A DNA stretch of 32,524 bases, from positions 1-32,524 of the forward strand of contig JAFTZH010000039.1 in assembly GCA_017464565.1 (NCBI GenBank), written 5' to 3'. Position 1 is the stretch's first letter; every line of letters starts with the position of its first letter. The translations under genes were made by a program, and so were the position numbers. This document shows positions 1 through 7,657 of this stretch, piece by piece. Below the pieces are notes generated by a model. The model worked only from the letters and a program-made list of their open reading frames with translations. It was not told the origin of the DNA and made no database searches. This stretch comes from Clostridia bacterium (GTDB lineage: Bacteria > Bacillota > Clostridia > Oscillospirales > CAG-272).

Positions 1-298
1 GGTACGCGATAGCGTGTCTGTTTTTTTGCTTGTTTTCGTTTATAGACTCGAATCGTCATGTTATCTTGATTCGCACGAACCGCGTTCGTGCCGTTTCGGC
101 GAGCTGAACGAGACGAAGCAGTGTCGACTGCTTCAAGCCTAATCGATAAAGGCGGTGATTGAACGCAGGTCGGTAATCATCAACAACGGCAAATCTATTG
201 TTGTATCTCATCACGCGTTATATAATGACTATATCATACAAGGCGAACTCTTTCGACGATAAAAGCGACGAATTTTTATAATTCGTCGCTTTTATCGT
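1..298. repeat. Non-coding stretch with three perfect hairpins
   Basis: I see no convincing gene here. Three perfect inverted repeats stand out. The first has arms 73-80 and 84-91 (GCACGAAC/GTTCGTGC). The second has arms 115-122 and 127-134 (GAAGCAGT/ACTGCTTC) around a GTCG loop. The third is a 19-bp stem, arms 256-274 and 280-298, with a 5-base loop. The third stem is long, A/T-flanked and symmetrical, so it could end transcription in either direction. Short open frames run into the window edge (for example 2-142 on the plus strand), but they have no recognisable protein signature. The stretch could be the tail of a gene or mobile element lying outside the window, or a structured RNA. Confidence 0.45.
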
Positions 299-334
299 GT
301 GTATTATTCAGTTACAACTGTCCATTCGGGAACC

Positions 335-499
335 TCAATCGTCGTTGTTCCATTCACTTTTTTCGGCGTATTGTTTGTCAATTTTTAGCGATTCTACCGC
401 CATTCTGTTTTGCTTGATTTTTTCCGTAAATAGCTCACTTTTATAAAAAACGCAGAAAAAAGGCGTAAGCTCCCAATAAGCTGGACTTACGCCTTTCGA
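335..499 (-). pseudogene. Possible decayed 3' end of a protein-coding gene
   Basis: On the minus strand a frame of 54 codons runs from an in-frame stop at 500-502 to a TGA at 335-337. Its last part is charged and protein-like, with a C-terminal stretch reading MAVESLKIDKQY then AEKSEWNNDD. There is no good start codon or ribosome binding site, and the frame includes an inverted repeat (459-496). The simplest reading is the remnant of a gene C-terminus, perhaps from a mobile element. I do not recognise the family, and chance is a real alternative. Confidence 0.25.
459..496 (-). terminator. Hairpin, terminator-like on the minus strand
   Basis: Arms 459-469 and 486-496 form an 11-bp perfect stem (AAAGGCGTAAG/CTTACGCCTTT) with a 16-base loop. 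Read on the minus strand the stem runs into six T residues, the form of an intrinsic terminator. No intact minus-strand gene precedes it, which fits the idea of a gene remnant here. Confidence 0.5.
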
Positions 500-672
500 C
501 TACTCACTATGCTCTTAATGTAATATATTCTTTTCGTAAATTCAATAGAACGTCCGCAAAAAATATCTTTTTTCAAAAAAGCCAATACGCTTATTTTTTT
601 CGGGAAAAGATTCTTGATATAAAAATAACATTTCGGAAACATAATACAAAAAACTTCAAAACACAAAAATGC

Positions 673-678
673 TATAAT
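673..678 (+). promoter_or_regulatory. Candidate -10 box for plsY
   Basis: A perfect TATAAT lies 66 bases upstream of the plsY start in A+T-rich DNA. I cannot find a convincing -35 box 16-18 bases before it, so this is weaker than the other promoters in the window. Confidence 0.4.
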
Positions 679-744
679 AAAAATACTTTGAAGAACGGAA
701 TACCAAGAAAAACATATTGCATATCAAAAGGAAGAAAGAAAAAA

Positions 745-1389
745 ATGACGTACGTTATCGGAGCAATCATCGGTTATTTGCTGGGAAGCCTGAATCCCGC
801 GGCATTGATTTCAAAAATAAAACATAAAAACTTGAGAAAAAGCGGTACGGGTAACCTAGGTGCGACAAACGTAATGCTGAATTTCGGAAAGGGCTTCGGC
901 TTGCTCGTTATGCTCTTTGATATTCTTAAAGGATTTGCGGCGGTCAAGCTGGCGGAGCTTATCTTTCCGGAGTCCGCGTTCATCGGAATGGTGTCGGGGC
1001 TTACGGCTATTATCGGTCATATCTTCCCGTTTTATATAAGCTTCAAGGGCGGTAAGGGACTTGCCGCTTTTGCGGGAGTGGTGCTGGCATATAATCCGTG
1101 GCTCTTCTTGTTTTTGCTTTTGAGCGGGTGCGTGCTGATGATTATAGTCAATTACAGCTTTATTCTTCCTTTTTATGCGGCTGCCGTATTTTCGGTTTTC
1201 GCGGCTGTTACCTCCAAAAGTATTCCGCTTACGCTGTTGTGCGCCGCCGCTTCCGCACTGATTATGATAAAACACGCGGGCAATATCCAAAAGGCAAAAG
1301 AGGGAACCGATAACAAGGTCAGAGACGTTATTAAGAGAATGATATTAAAAAATAAGGCAAAAGCAGGGAAAAACGACGGAGCCGAATGA
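745..1389 (+). CDS. plsY: Glycerol-3-phosphate acyltransferase PlsY
   Basis: This membrane enzyme moves an acyl group from acyl-phosphate to glycerol-3-phosphate, giving lysophosphatidate, the first step of phospholipid synthesis in most Gram-positive bacteria. The 214-residue product has the family's usual length and several membrane segments. Three conserved motifs are visible: SGTGNLGATN at residues 33-42, GHIFPFYISFKGGKGLA at 91-107 (with the GGKG acyl-phosphate motif), and a C-terminal NIQKAKEGTDNK near 180-191 that matches the NIxRLxxGTE motif. I chose the ATG at 745 because a GGAAGAAAG ribosome site precedes it and the protein then starts with a first membrane helix. A TTG at 688 would add 19 basic residues. 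It appears monocistronic, closed by the hairpin at 1424-1460. Confidence 0.95.
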   Translation: MTYVIGAIIGYLLGSLNPAALISKIKHKNLRKSGTGNLGATNVMLNFGKGFGLLVMLFDILKGFAAVKLAELIFPESAFIGMVSGLTAIIGHIFPFYISFKGGKGLAAFAGVVLAYNPWLFLFLLLSGCVLMIIVNYSFILPFYAAAVFSVFAAVTSKSIPLTLLCAAASALIMIKHAGNIQKAKEGTDNKVRDVIKRMILKNKAKAGKNDGAE

Positions 1390-1423
1390 TTTTCAGAAGC
1401 CGTTGATAACTCTCCTGCGGCAG

Positions 1424-1460
1424 AGAAAAAGTACACCGATGAATCCGGTGTACTTTTTCT
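1424..1460. terminator. Terminator after plsY
   Basis: A perfect 15-bp stem, arms 1424-1438 and 1446-1460 with a 7-base loop, begins 35 bases after the plsY stop and ends in a T-rich tract. The A-tract on the left arm means it could also work in reverse. Confidence 0.8.
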
Positions 1461-1480
1461 TTTGAAAAAATTGGGGCGGA

Positions 1481-1744
1481 TTGTTTTTTATCGAAAAATG
1501 CGGTAAACTTGCGCGTAATATAGAAGCGCCTGCGGTTACTACTATAAATGAAATCGAATATTATCAGATTGAAACAGTCGAGGATTTGTATTACTTCAAG
1601 GATTTGGTAAACGATACTCGTATGGTTCGTCGTCAAGAAGAAAAGCCTGAGCGACCTTATCGGCGCTTTCAGAAAATAATCGGTTTATATTTTAACTGCG
1701 GACTCATTCTTTGTGATTGCAAGCGCAGTGTCCGTCAGCCTTAA
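1481..1744 (+). CDS. Doubtful small ORF (87 codons)
   Basis: The frame opens with TTG and encodes 87 residues. The middle part (NEIEYYQIETVEDLYYF) and a basic segment (KPERPYRRFQK) look protein-like, but I recognise no domain. A GGGGCGG sequence sits almost directly against the TTG, too close for a good ribosome site, and there is no promoter in the gap after the plsY terminator. An inverted repeat (1729-1760) overlaps its end. It may be a decayed gene or a chance frame. Confidence 0.25.
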   Translation: MFFIEKCGKLARNIEAPAVTTINEIEYYQIETVEDLYYFKDLVNDTRMVRRQEEKPERPYRRFQKIIGLYFNCGLILCDCKRSVRQP

Positions 1745-1760
1745 TTAAGCTTGACGGACA
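1729..1760. repeat. Inverted repeat
   Basis: The arms TGTCCGTCA (1729-1737) and TGACGGACA (1752-1760) pair perfectly, and the loop holds a further AT-rich palindrome (TTAATTAA). No T-run follows, so it is not a standard terminator. It could be the leftover end of a mobile element. Confidence 0.5.
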
Positions 1761-1780
1761 ACTCCCGACCGTTCACGCCA

Positions 1781-1811
1781 AAAGCCCTCTCCCGCAGGAG
1801 AGGGCTTTTTT
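1781..1811 (+). terminator. Intrinsic terminator
   Basis: A 12-bp stem (AAAGCCCTCTCC/GGAGAGGGCTTT) at 1781-1792 and 1797-1808 has a CGCA loop and is followed by Ts. It separates the doubtful ORF region from the cysK promoter, 45 bases downstream. Confidence 0.85.
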
Positions 1812-1855
1812 GTATCTTTTCTTTATCATTTTTTCCGAAAAAAGCAATAAGCAGA

Positions 1856-1884
1856 TTGACAAGTAGGGCTTTTCGTGTTATAAT
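1856..1884 (+). promoter_or_regulatory. Promoter of the cysK-metF-metH-rrf2 operon
   Basis: TTGACA (1856-1861) and TATAAT (1879-1884) are both perfect consensus boxes 17 bases apart. The expected start of transcription is near 1891, inside the inverted repeat at 1888-1906. Confidence 0.9.
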
Positions 1885-1887
1885 AAC

Positions 1888-1906
1888 ACCGACTTATAAA
1901 GTAGGT
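1888..1906 (+). promoter_or_regulatory. Candidate IscR/Rrf2-type operator
   Basis: ACCGACTT-ATA-AAGTAGGT is an inverted repeat with 7 of 8 half-site bases matching. It sits 3 bases after the -10 box, over the likely transcription start. Its core CCGACT-N5-AGTAGG resembles the published IscR type-1 site (YYGACTRWWWYAGTCRR). The operon's last gene encodes an Rrf2/IscR-like protein, so autoregulation by repression is a reasonable inference. Confidence 0.5.
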
Positions 1907-1929
1907 AATGGTTTTGGAGGAATTTCGTT

Positions 1930-2862
1930 ATGTCTAAAATATACGCGTCGGCAGACCAGCTTATAGGAAAAACACCGCTTCTCGAATTAACCAATATAGA
2001 AAAGCAATACGGCTTGAAGGCTAAAATTCTCGCAAAGCTTGAATATTTAAATCCCGCAGGCTCGGTTAAGGACAGAGTGGCAAAGGCTATGATAGACGAC
2101 GCCGAGACGTCGGGTAAGCTGAACGCTGATTCGGTCATAATAGAACCCACGTCGGGAAACACAGGTATCGGTCTTGCCTCGGTAGCGGCGGCAAGAGGAT
2201 ACAGAATAATAATAGTTATGCCCGAAACTATGTCGGTTGAGCGCAGACAGCTTATGAAGGCTTATGGCGCGGAGCTTGTGCTGACCGACGGCTCAAAGGG
2301 AATGAAGGGAGCTATCGAGAAGGCGGAGTCGCTTGCGAGAGAAATCAAGGGAGGCTTCGTTGCGGGGCAGTTCGTCAATCCCGCGAATCCGCAGGCACAC
2401 AGGGATAGCACGGGTCCCGAGATATACGAGGACACCGACGGAGAGGTGGATATCTTCGTTGCGGGAGTAGGCACGGGAGGAACGATAACGGGTGTCGGTG
2501 AATACTTGAAATCAAAAAATCCGAACGTTAAAATTGTAGCCGTGGAGCCTGCTTCATCAGCCGTACTCTCGACGGGTAAGGGCGGTGCTCATCAGATACA
2601 GGGAATAGGAGCGGGCTTTATACCCGAAGTTCTCAATACGAGCGTTTATGATGAAATAATCGCGGTATCCGATGAGGACGCGTTTGAGACGGGCAGGATT
2701 ATCGGCAAGCGCGAAGGCGTTCTTGCGGGGATTTCCTCGGGAGCCGCGCTGTACGCCGCTATCGAGCTTGCGAAGCGCCCCGAAAACGAGGGGAAGAATA
2801 TAGTCGTGCTTCTTCCCGATACGGGCGACAGATATCTTTCGACCCCTATGTTCGCTGAATAA
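1930..2862 (+). CDS. cysK: Cysteine synthase (O-acetylserine sulfhydrylase)
   Basis: This PLP enzyme makes cysteine from O-acetylserine and sulfide. The 310-residue length is typical. Lys47 in NPAGSVKDRVA is the expected PLP lysine, TSGNTG at 74-79 is the substrate-binding loop, and GTGGTITG at 181-188 binds the PLP phosphate. The C-terminus has the DTGDRYLST motif of CysK/CysM. A GGAGG ribosome site lies 9 bases before the ATG. It is the first gene of the sulfur operon, directly behind a perfect promoter and a candidate IscR-like operator, so its control by sulfur or Fe-S status is likely. CysK and CysM are hard to separate by eye, and cystathionine beta-synthase-like use is possible. Confidence 0.95.
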   Translation: MSKIYASADQLIGKTPLLELTNIEKQYGLKAKILAKLEYLNPAGSVKDRVAKAMIDDAETSGKLNADSVIIEPTSGNTGIGLASVAAARGYRIIIVMPETMSVERRQLMKAYGAELVLTDGSKGMKGAIEKAESLAREIKGGFVAGQFVNPANPQAHRDSTGPEIYEDTDGEVDIFVAGVGTGGTITGVGEYLKSKNPNVKIVAVEPASSAVLSTGKGGAHQIQGIGAGFIPEVLNTSVYDEIIAVSDEDAFETGRIIGKREGVLAGISSGAALYAAIELAKRPENEGKNIVVLLPDTGDRYLSTPMFAE

Positions 2863-2894
2863 TCAATTTTTGAGTAACAAAAAAGGATAAAATT

Positions 2895-3770
2895 ATGAAA
2901 TTAACCGAGCTTTTTGATAAAAATAAATTATCTCTTTCATTCGAGGTCTTTCCGCCGAAAACCGATACGGCGTTTGAAAGCGTAAAGCAAGCGACGGAGG
3001 AGATAGCAAAGCTTCGCCCGTCGTTTATGAGCGTTACCTACGGAGCGGGCGGCGGAACCAGCAAATATACTCTTGATATCGCCAAAAATATCAAGGAGCG
3101 CTACGGCGTTGCTACTCTCGCGCATCTTACCTGCGTTTCCTCGACGAAGGAAACCGTAAAGCAAAGAATAGCCGATATGAAAGAGGCGGGAATCGAGAAC
3201 GTTATGGCTTTGAGGGGGGACCTTACGCCGCAGCTTGAGGCGAGCGATCGTTCACACTGGGCGTACCGACACGCAGTTGACCTTATACGAGACCTTAAAG
3301 AGAGCGGAGCCGATTTTTGTATCGGGGGCGCCTGCTACCCCGAGATACACCCCGAGAGCGCGAATCAGAAGGAGGATATAAAATATCTTAAGGAAAAGGC
3401 GGACGCAGGCTGCTCTTTCCTGACGACGCAGATGTTTTTCGACAACAATCTGCTGTATAATTTCCTTTACAAGATACGCGAGGCGGGAATTACCGTTCCC
3501 ATAATCCCGGGTATTATGCCTATAACCAACGCAAATCAGGTGGAGAGAGCCGTAAAGCTTTCGGGTTCTTTTATGCCCCAGAGATTCAAGAGTCTCGTGG
3601 ACAAGTTCGGCTCCTCACCCGCGGCTATGAAGCAGGCGGGAATTGCCTACGCTACCGACCAGATAATAGACCTTTTTGCCAACGGCATTACCAACGTTCA
3701 CGTCTATTCGATGAACAAGCCCGACGTGGCGGAGAAGATACAGTCGAATCTTTCGGATATTCTGGGATAA
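2895..3770 (+). CDS. metF: Methylenetetrahydrofolate reductase
   Basis: MetF is a flavoprotein that reduces 5,10-methylene-THF to 5-methyl-THF, the methyl donor used by the MetH encoded two genes downstream. The 291-residue protein is the short bacterial form with only the catalytic barrel. Visible family features are FEVFPPK at 16-22 with the catalytic Glu17, TYGAGGGT at 48-55, RGD at 107-109 (the Asp contacts flavin/folate in relatives), YPEIHP near 138 and TQMFFDN at 178-184. It follows cysK by 32 bases with an AAAAAAGGA ribosome site, and the next start is only 4 bases past its stop. Co-transcription with cysK and metH is therefore very likely. Confidence 0.95.
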   Translation: MKLTELFDKNKLSLSFEVFPPKTDTAFESVKQATEEIAKLRPSFMSVTYGAGGGTSKYTLDIAKNIKERYGVATLAHLTCVSSTKETVKQRIADMKEAGIENVMALRGDLTPQLEASDRSHWAYRHAVDLIRDLKESGADFCIGGACYPEIHPESANQKEDIKYLKEKADAGCSFLTTQMFFDNNLLYNFLYKIREAGITVPIIPGIMPITNANQVERAVKLSGSFMPQRFKSLVDKFGSSPAAMKQAGIAYATDQIIDLFANGITNVHVYSMNKPDVAEKIQSNLSDILG

Positions 3771-3774
3771 AACT

Positions 3775-4416
3775 ATGAATACCGTTTACACGAATACTTA
3801 TGACGCCCCCGAATTTAATATGAAGGAGATCCTTCGTTACGCGGGAGTGAGAGAAAGCCGCGGCGAGCTTGAAGCGCTTTTGAGTTCTTGTATCAAGGAG
3901 ATAAAGGGAAGGCTGACGTATAAGGTATGTTACAGCGAATTTCCTATAAGCTTCTGCGGCGAGCTTCTTGACCTCGGTTTTATCAGAACGGAGTCGAGAG
4001 GTCTTAAAAAAAATCTTGAGGGCTGTGAAAGCGTCGTTCTTTTCGCGGCTACCGTGGGAATAGAGATAGACAGGCTTATCGCGCGGAACGCTTCGCTCTC
4101 TCCTGCAAAAGCGCTCTTCTTTCAGGCAATAGGTGCCGAACGGATAGAAAGCCTTTGCGATACATTTAACCGCGATATCGCCGATCGAAAAGCTCTTGAG
4201 GGATACGCCGCGCGTCCGCGTTTCAGCGCAGGCTACGGAGATTTCAAGCTTGAGGCGCAAAAAGAGATATTTGCCGCGCTCGATTGTCCGAGAAGGATAG
4301 GGCTTTCGCTCAACGAAAGTCTTTTGATGTCTCCGTCAAAATCGGTTACGGCTATTATCGGATTTGCAAAAACAAAAAAGACGGACAATACGGGAGAAAA
4401 TAATGAAGATAACTGA
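3775..4416 (+). CDS. Stand-alone MetH activation-domain protein
   Basis: This 213-residue protein matches the C-terminal reactivation domain of cobalamin-dependent methionine synthase, the part that binds S-adenosylmethionine to remethylate oxidised cob(II)alamin. The diagnostic stretch lies near the C-terminus: a RFSAGYGDFKLEAQK segment followed by RIGLSLNESLLMSPSKSVTA, which corresponds to the RxxxGYG and PSKSV motifs of the domain. In enterobacteria this domain is fused to MetH. Here MetH ends after its cobalamin domain, so the two proteins must cooperate in trans, as known for Thermotoga and other Clostridia-type systems. The gene starts 4 bases after metF and overlaps metH by 14 bases, which suggests coupled translation. 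Confidence 0.9.
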   Translation: MNTVYTNTYDAPEFNMKEILRYAGVRESRGELEALLSSCIKEIKGRLTYKVCYSEFPISFCGELLDLGFIRTESRGLKKNLEGCESVVLFAATVGIEIDRLIARNASLSPAKALFFQAIGAERIESLCDTFNRDIADRKALEGYAARPRFSAGYGDFKLEAQKEIFAALDCPRRIGLSLNESLLMSPSKSVTAIIGFAKTKKTDNTGENNEDN

Positions 4417-6805
4417 ATATATAAAGGAGCGTATTCTATACCTTGACGGAGGAATGGGAACGCTTTTGCAGGCGAGAGGGCTTGCGGCGGGTGAACTGCC
4501 CGAGCGCTGGAATATTACTCGTCCCGAGGAGATAAAAAGAATACATCTCGCATATTATAACGCGGGAAGCAACGTGGTCAATACCAATACCTTCGGAGCG
4601 AATATTTTGAAGTTCTCAGACGAGGATCTGGAGAAAATCGTCAGCTCCGCCGTCTCAATCGCAAAAGAGGCGAGAGAGGAAAGCGCCGGAGAACAGCCCA
4701 AGTGGATAGCTCTTGATATCGGTCCTACGGGACGTATGCTCAAGCCCTACGGAGATCTTGATTTTGAAGACGCGGTAGAGGTTTTCGCAAAGACCGTGAG
4801 ACTCGGAGAGAAATACGGCGCGGACTTTATATTTATAGAGACGATGAACGACAGCTACGAAACCAAGGCGGCGCTTCTCGCGGCAAAGGAGAACTGCGGC
4901 TTGCCCGTGTTCGTTTCAAACGCTTACGGCGAGGACGGAAAGCTGATGACGGGTGCTTCTCCCGCGGCTATGACGGCAATGCTTGAAGGAATGGGCGCCG
5001 ACGCGATAGGCGTCAACTGCTCGCTCGGACCGAAGGCACTCGGCGCGGTGGTGGAGGAATACCTGACGTACGCTTCGGTTCCCGTAATCTTAAAGCCCAA
5101 CGCGGGGCTTCCGAGAGCAAAAGACGGCAGGACGGTTTACGACGTGCTTCCCGAAGAGTTTGCCGAGGAGGTTTCGGAGCTTATAAAAAAAGGCGTCAGA
5201 GCGGCGGGAGGCTGCTGCGGAACGACGCCCGAATATATTTCGGCTTTGGTAAAGGCGTCCTCGGGTATTGAGAGCGCTCCGCTTGTGAAAAAGAATATCG
5301 CGTCGGTATCCTCTTATACGCACGCGGTGGTATTTGGGGACTCGCCGATACTTATAGGCGAGCGTATAAATCCTACGGGCAAGAAGCGCTTCAAGCAGGC
5401 GCTTAAAGAAAACGATATAGATTATATACTGAAAGAAGGAATCTCACAGCAGGAAAAGGGAGTTCATATCCTTGACGTCAACGTAGGACTTCCCGAAATA
5501 GACGAGGTCAAAATGCTGAAGGCGGCGGTCTGCGAGCTTCAGGCTATCATAGACCTTCCGCTGCAGATAGATACCTCCGACCCCTTGGCTATGGAGGCGG
5601 CTTTGCGGCGTTATAACGGCAAGGCTATGATAAATTCGGTAAACGGCAAAAAAGAGAGTATGGACACGGTCTTTCCGCTCGCGAAAAAATACGGCGGACT
5701 CGTCGTGGCTCTGACACTTGACGAAAGCGGAATACCCAAACGCGCCGAGGACAGACTTAAAATCGCCGAAAATATACTCGCTGAGGCGGGAAAATACGGC
5801 ATAGATAAAAAGGATATTATTTTCGATCCGCTGGCTATGACGGTAAGCGCGGATAAGGAAGCCGCGCGTGAGACGTTGCGCGCCGTTTCGCTTATCACGT
5901 CAAGGCTCGGATGCCATACCTCTCTCGGCGTTTCAAACGTTTCCTTCGGTCTGCCTGAAAGAGATATTGTAAACGGAACCTTCTTCACCATGGCGCTTGA
6001 AAACGGCTTGTCGGCGGCGATAATGAATCCGTATTCGCTTGAAATGATGAAGGCTTATCATACCTACCGCGCGCTTGCGGGACTTGACGATAACTGCGCC
6101 GATTATATCGGCTTTGCCTCCTCGGTACCGCAGAGCACGGCACAGCCTCAAGCGCAAAACAGCACGCCGCCCGTATCGGTAAACGACGATTTTTCATCAC
6201 CGCTTCAAAGAGCCATAGTAAAGGGGCTTAAGGAGCAGGCGGCACAGCTTACCGCGGAAATGCTAGCGGAAACTCCGCCCCTTCGCGTAGTTGGGGAGGA
6301 GATAATACCCGCGCTTGATATCGTCGGAGTCGGATTTGAAAACAAAAAGCTTTATCTGCCGCAGCTGCTTATGAGCGCGGAGGCGGCTAAATCCGCTTTT
6401 GAGGTAATTAAATCGAATATGTCGGGCGAGAAAGCTACGGATAAATGCCGCTTCATTCTTGCCACCGTTAAGGGTGATATTCACGATATCGGCAAGAATA
6501 TAGTAAAACTGCTTTTGGAGAATTACGGATTTGCGGTAACCGACCTCGGACGCGACGTGCCTCCCGAGGAGATAGCCGCCGAGACGGTTCGCCTGCACGC
6601 CCCGCTGGTTGGACTCAGTGCGCTGATGACGACTACCGTTCCCGCTATGGAGGAAACGATAAAGCTGATTCGCGCCGAGGCTCCTTGGTGCAAAATAGTA
6701 GTGGGAGGCGCAGTGCTTACACAGGAATACGCCGACGCTATCGGTGCGGATAAATACGCCAAGGACGCTATGGAAACGGTCAGATATGCCGAAAGTATTC
6801 TATGA
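4403..6805 (+). CDS. metH: Cobalamin-dependent methionine synthase (lacking activation domain)
   Basis: MetH transfers the methyl group of 5-methyl-THF to homocysteine through methylcobalamin. Of 800 residues, about 1-290 form the homocysteine barrel, with DGGMGT at 15-20 and the zinc ligands Cys206, Cys271 and Cys272. The folate barrel follows (GERINPTG at 319-326). A low-complexity Gln/Pro/Ser linker around 575-600 leads to the cap and B12-binding domains, with DIHDIGKN near 692-699. His694 there is the cobalt ligand. The activation domain is missing and is supplied by the overlapping upstream gene. I chose the ATG at 4403 because GGGAGA precedes it. An in-frame start at 4364 would lie well inside the upstream gene. 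Confidence 0.95.
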   Translation: MKITEYIKERILYLDGGMGTLLQARGLAAGELPERWNITRPEEIKRIHLAYYNAGSNVVNTNTFGANILKFSDEDLEKIVSSAVSIAKEAREESAGEQPKWIALDIGPTGRMLKPYGDLDFEDAVEVFAKTVRLGEKYGADFIFIETMNDSYETKAALLAAKENCGLPVFVSNAYGEDGKLMTGASPAAMTAMLEGMGADAIGVNCSLGPKALGAVVEEYLTYASVPVILKPNAGLPRAKDGRTVYDVLPEEFAEEVSELIKKGVRAAGGCCGTTPEYISALVKASSGIESAPLVKKNIASVSSYTHAVVFGDSPILIGERINPTGKKRFKQALKENDIDYILKEGISQQEKGVHILDVNVGLPEIDEVKMLKAAVCELQAIIDLPLQIDTSDPLAMEAALRRYNGKAMINSVNGKKESMDTVFPLAKKYGGLVVALTLDESGIPKRAEDRLKIAENILAEAGKYGIDKKDIIFDPLAMTVSADKEAARETLRAVSLITSRLGCHTSLGVSNVSFGLPERDIVNGTFFTMALENGLSAAIMNPYSLEMMKAYHTYRALAGLDDNCADYIGFASSVPQSTAQPQAQNSTPPVSVNDDFSSPLQRAIVKGLKEQAAQLTAEMLAETPPLRVVGEEIIPALDIVGVGFENKKLYLPQLLMSAEAAKSAFEVIKSNMSGEKATDKCRFILATVKGDIHDIGKNIVKLLLENYGFAVTDLGRDVPPEEIAAETVRLHAPLVGLSALMTTTVPAMEETIKLIRAEAPWCKIVVGGAVLTQEYADAIGADKYAKDAMETVRYAESIL

Positions 6806-6857
6806 GCCGAGACTCAATAGCTCTGATTTAAACTAATGGAAAGAGAGGGATATTCAA

Positions 6858-7313
6858 ATGATAATTTCAACTAAAGGAAGATACGCTTTGCGTATGATGA
6901 TAGATCTTGCTGAAAACAGCGACGGCGCGTACGTTCCGATGAAGGAGATAGCGGCTCGTCAGGAGCTTTCCCTTAAATATCTGGAGAGAATAATTCCTTC
7001 GCTGACACAGAATAATATTGTTGAGGGACAGCACGGCAAGGGCGGCGGATACCGCTTGACGAGAGCGCCCGAGGAATATACCGTAGGAGAGATATTGCGC
7101 TTGACTGAGGGAAATCTGGCACCCGTTGCCTGTCTTGAGTGCGGAGCGGAGCCGTGCGAGAGGGCGGACGAGTGCAGAACGCTTTCTATGTGGAAGGAGC
7201 TTCACGGTCTGATAAACGGATTTTTTGACGGTATTACCATCAAGGACCTTATGAGAAGTAACGCGAACGCCTCAAAAAAAGCGGAGCTTTCTTTCCTTGA
7301 CGCGTCTTTATAA
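6858..7313 (+). CDS. Rrf2/IscR-family transcriptional regulator
   Basis: The 151-residue protein opens with the Rrf2 signature ISTKGRYALRMM, followed by a winged helix-turn-helix with recognition segment SLKYLERIIPSL and the wing HGKGGGYRL. Four cysteines follow at 92, 95, 100 and 106. Three of them (92, 100, 106) lie close to the spacing of the [2Fe-2S] ligands of IscR (92, 98, 104 in E. coli), so an Fe-S cofactor is plausible. The sulfur regulator CymR lacks such cysteines. The gene is 52 bases after metH with an AGAGAGGG ribosome site, has no promoter of its own and ends the operon. It probably controls this operon through the inverted repeat at 1888-1906, but the effector is unknown. Confidence 0.9.
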   Translation: MIISTKGRYALRMMIDLAENSDGAYVPMKEIAARQELSLKYLERIIPSLTQNNIVEGQHGKGGGYRLTRAPEEYTVGEILRLTEGNLAPVACLECGAEPCERADECRTLSMWKELHGLINGFFDGITIKDLMRSNANASKKAELSFLDASL

Positions 7314-7363
7314 CTAAATTTTATTAAAAGATTCGCAAAAATCAATAACGAATGTTTATAAAA

Positions 7364-7414
7364 AAAGCACTTATGATAGCGAAGAAATTCGTTTATCATA
7401 AGTGCTTTGTTTTT
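7364..7414. terminator. Bidirectional terminator between convergent operons
   Basis: A 15-bp perfect stem, arms 7364-7378 and 7394-7408, is followed by GTTTTT on the plus strand and preceded by an A-tract that gives Ts on the minus strand. It closes the sulfur operon and, from the other side, the decarboxylase subunit operon. Confidence 0.9.
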
Positions 7415-7447
7415 ACTTACGCAAAAGTACTTTGGCTTTTGATTTTA

Positions 7448-7636
7448 TCAATCGTTTTGATTTTCAGCGTTTTCTTTGTCTTTTTTTCTCTGTGCTATTT
7501 TGCTCATAGCCGCGTTCATTCCGTATATTGAAAGTATAATTACGCCTATTACGATAAATATGCATATCATACCTTCTCCCATATAGCGCAGACTGCCGAG
7601 AAAACGGTCTATACTGATGTTTTCAAATATATTCAT
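7448..7636 (-). CDS. Na+-translocating decarboxylase gamma-like subunit
   Basis: This 62-residue protein has one membrane helix at about residues 18-40 (MGEGMICIFIVIGVIILSIY) followed by a short charged tail ending in KKDKENAENQND. That matches the small OadG-type gamma subunits that hold alpha and beta subunits of oxaloacetate, methylmalonyl-CoA or glutaconyl-CoA decarboxylase pumps together. The assignment rests on this helix signature and on the adjacent beta subunit 21 bases upstream. It has a clear AAGGAG ribosome site. The substrate of the pump cannot be told from here. Confidence 0.8.
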   Translation of the reverse strand: MNIFENISIDRFLGSLRYMGEGMICIFIVIGVIILSIYGMNAAMSKIAQRKKDKENAENQND

Positions 7637-7657
7637 AACGTAGTCTCCTTTCCGAAA

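Noticed and set aside
688..744. TTG start adding 19 residues to PlsY
   Set aside because: The ATG at 745 has a good ribosome site and starts directly at the first helix; the upstream part is basic and non-conserved.
3688..4260. Minus-strand frame of 190 codons opposite the MetH activation gene
   Set aside because: It overlaps conserved metF and activation-domain sequence, and lacks a promoter or ribosome site.
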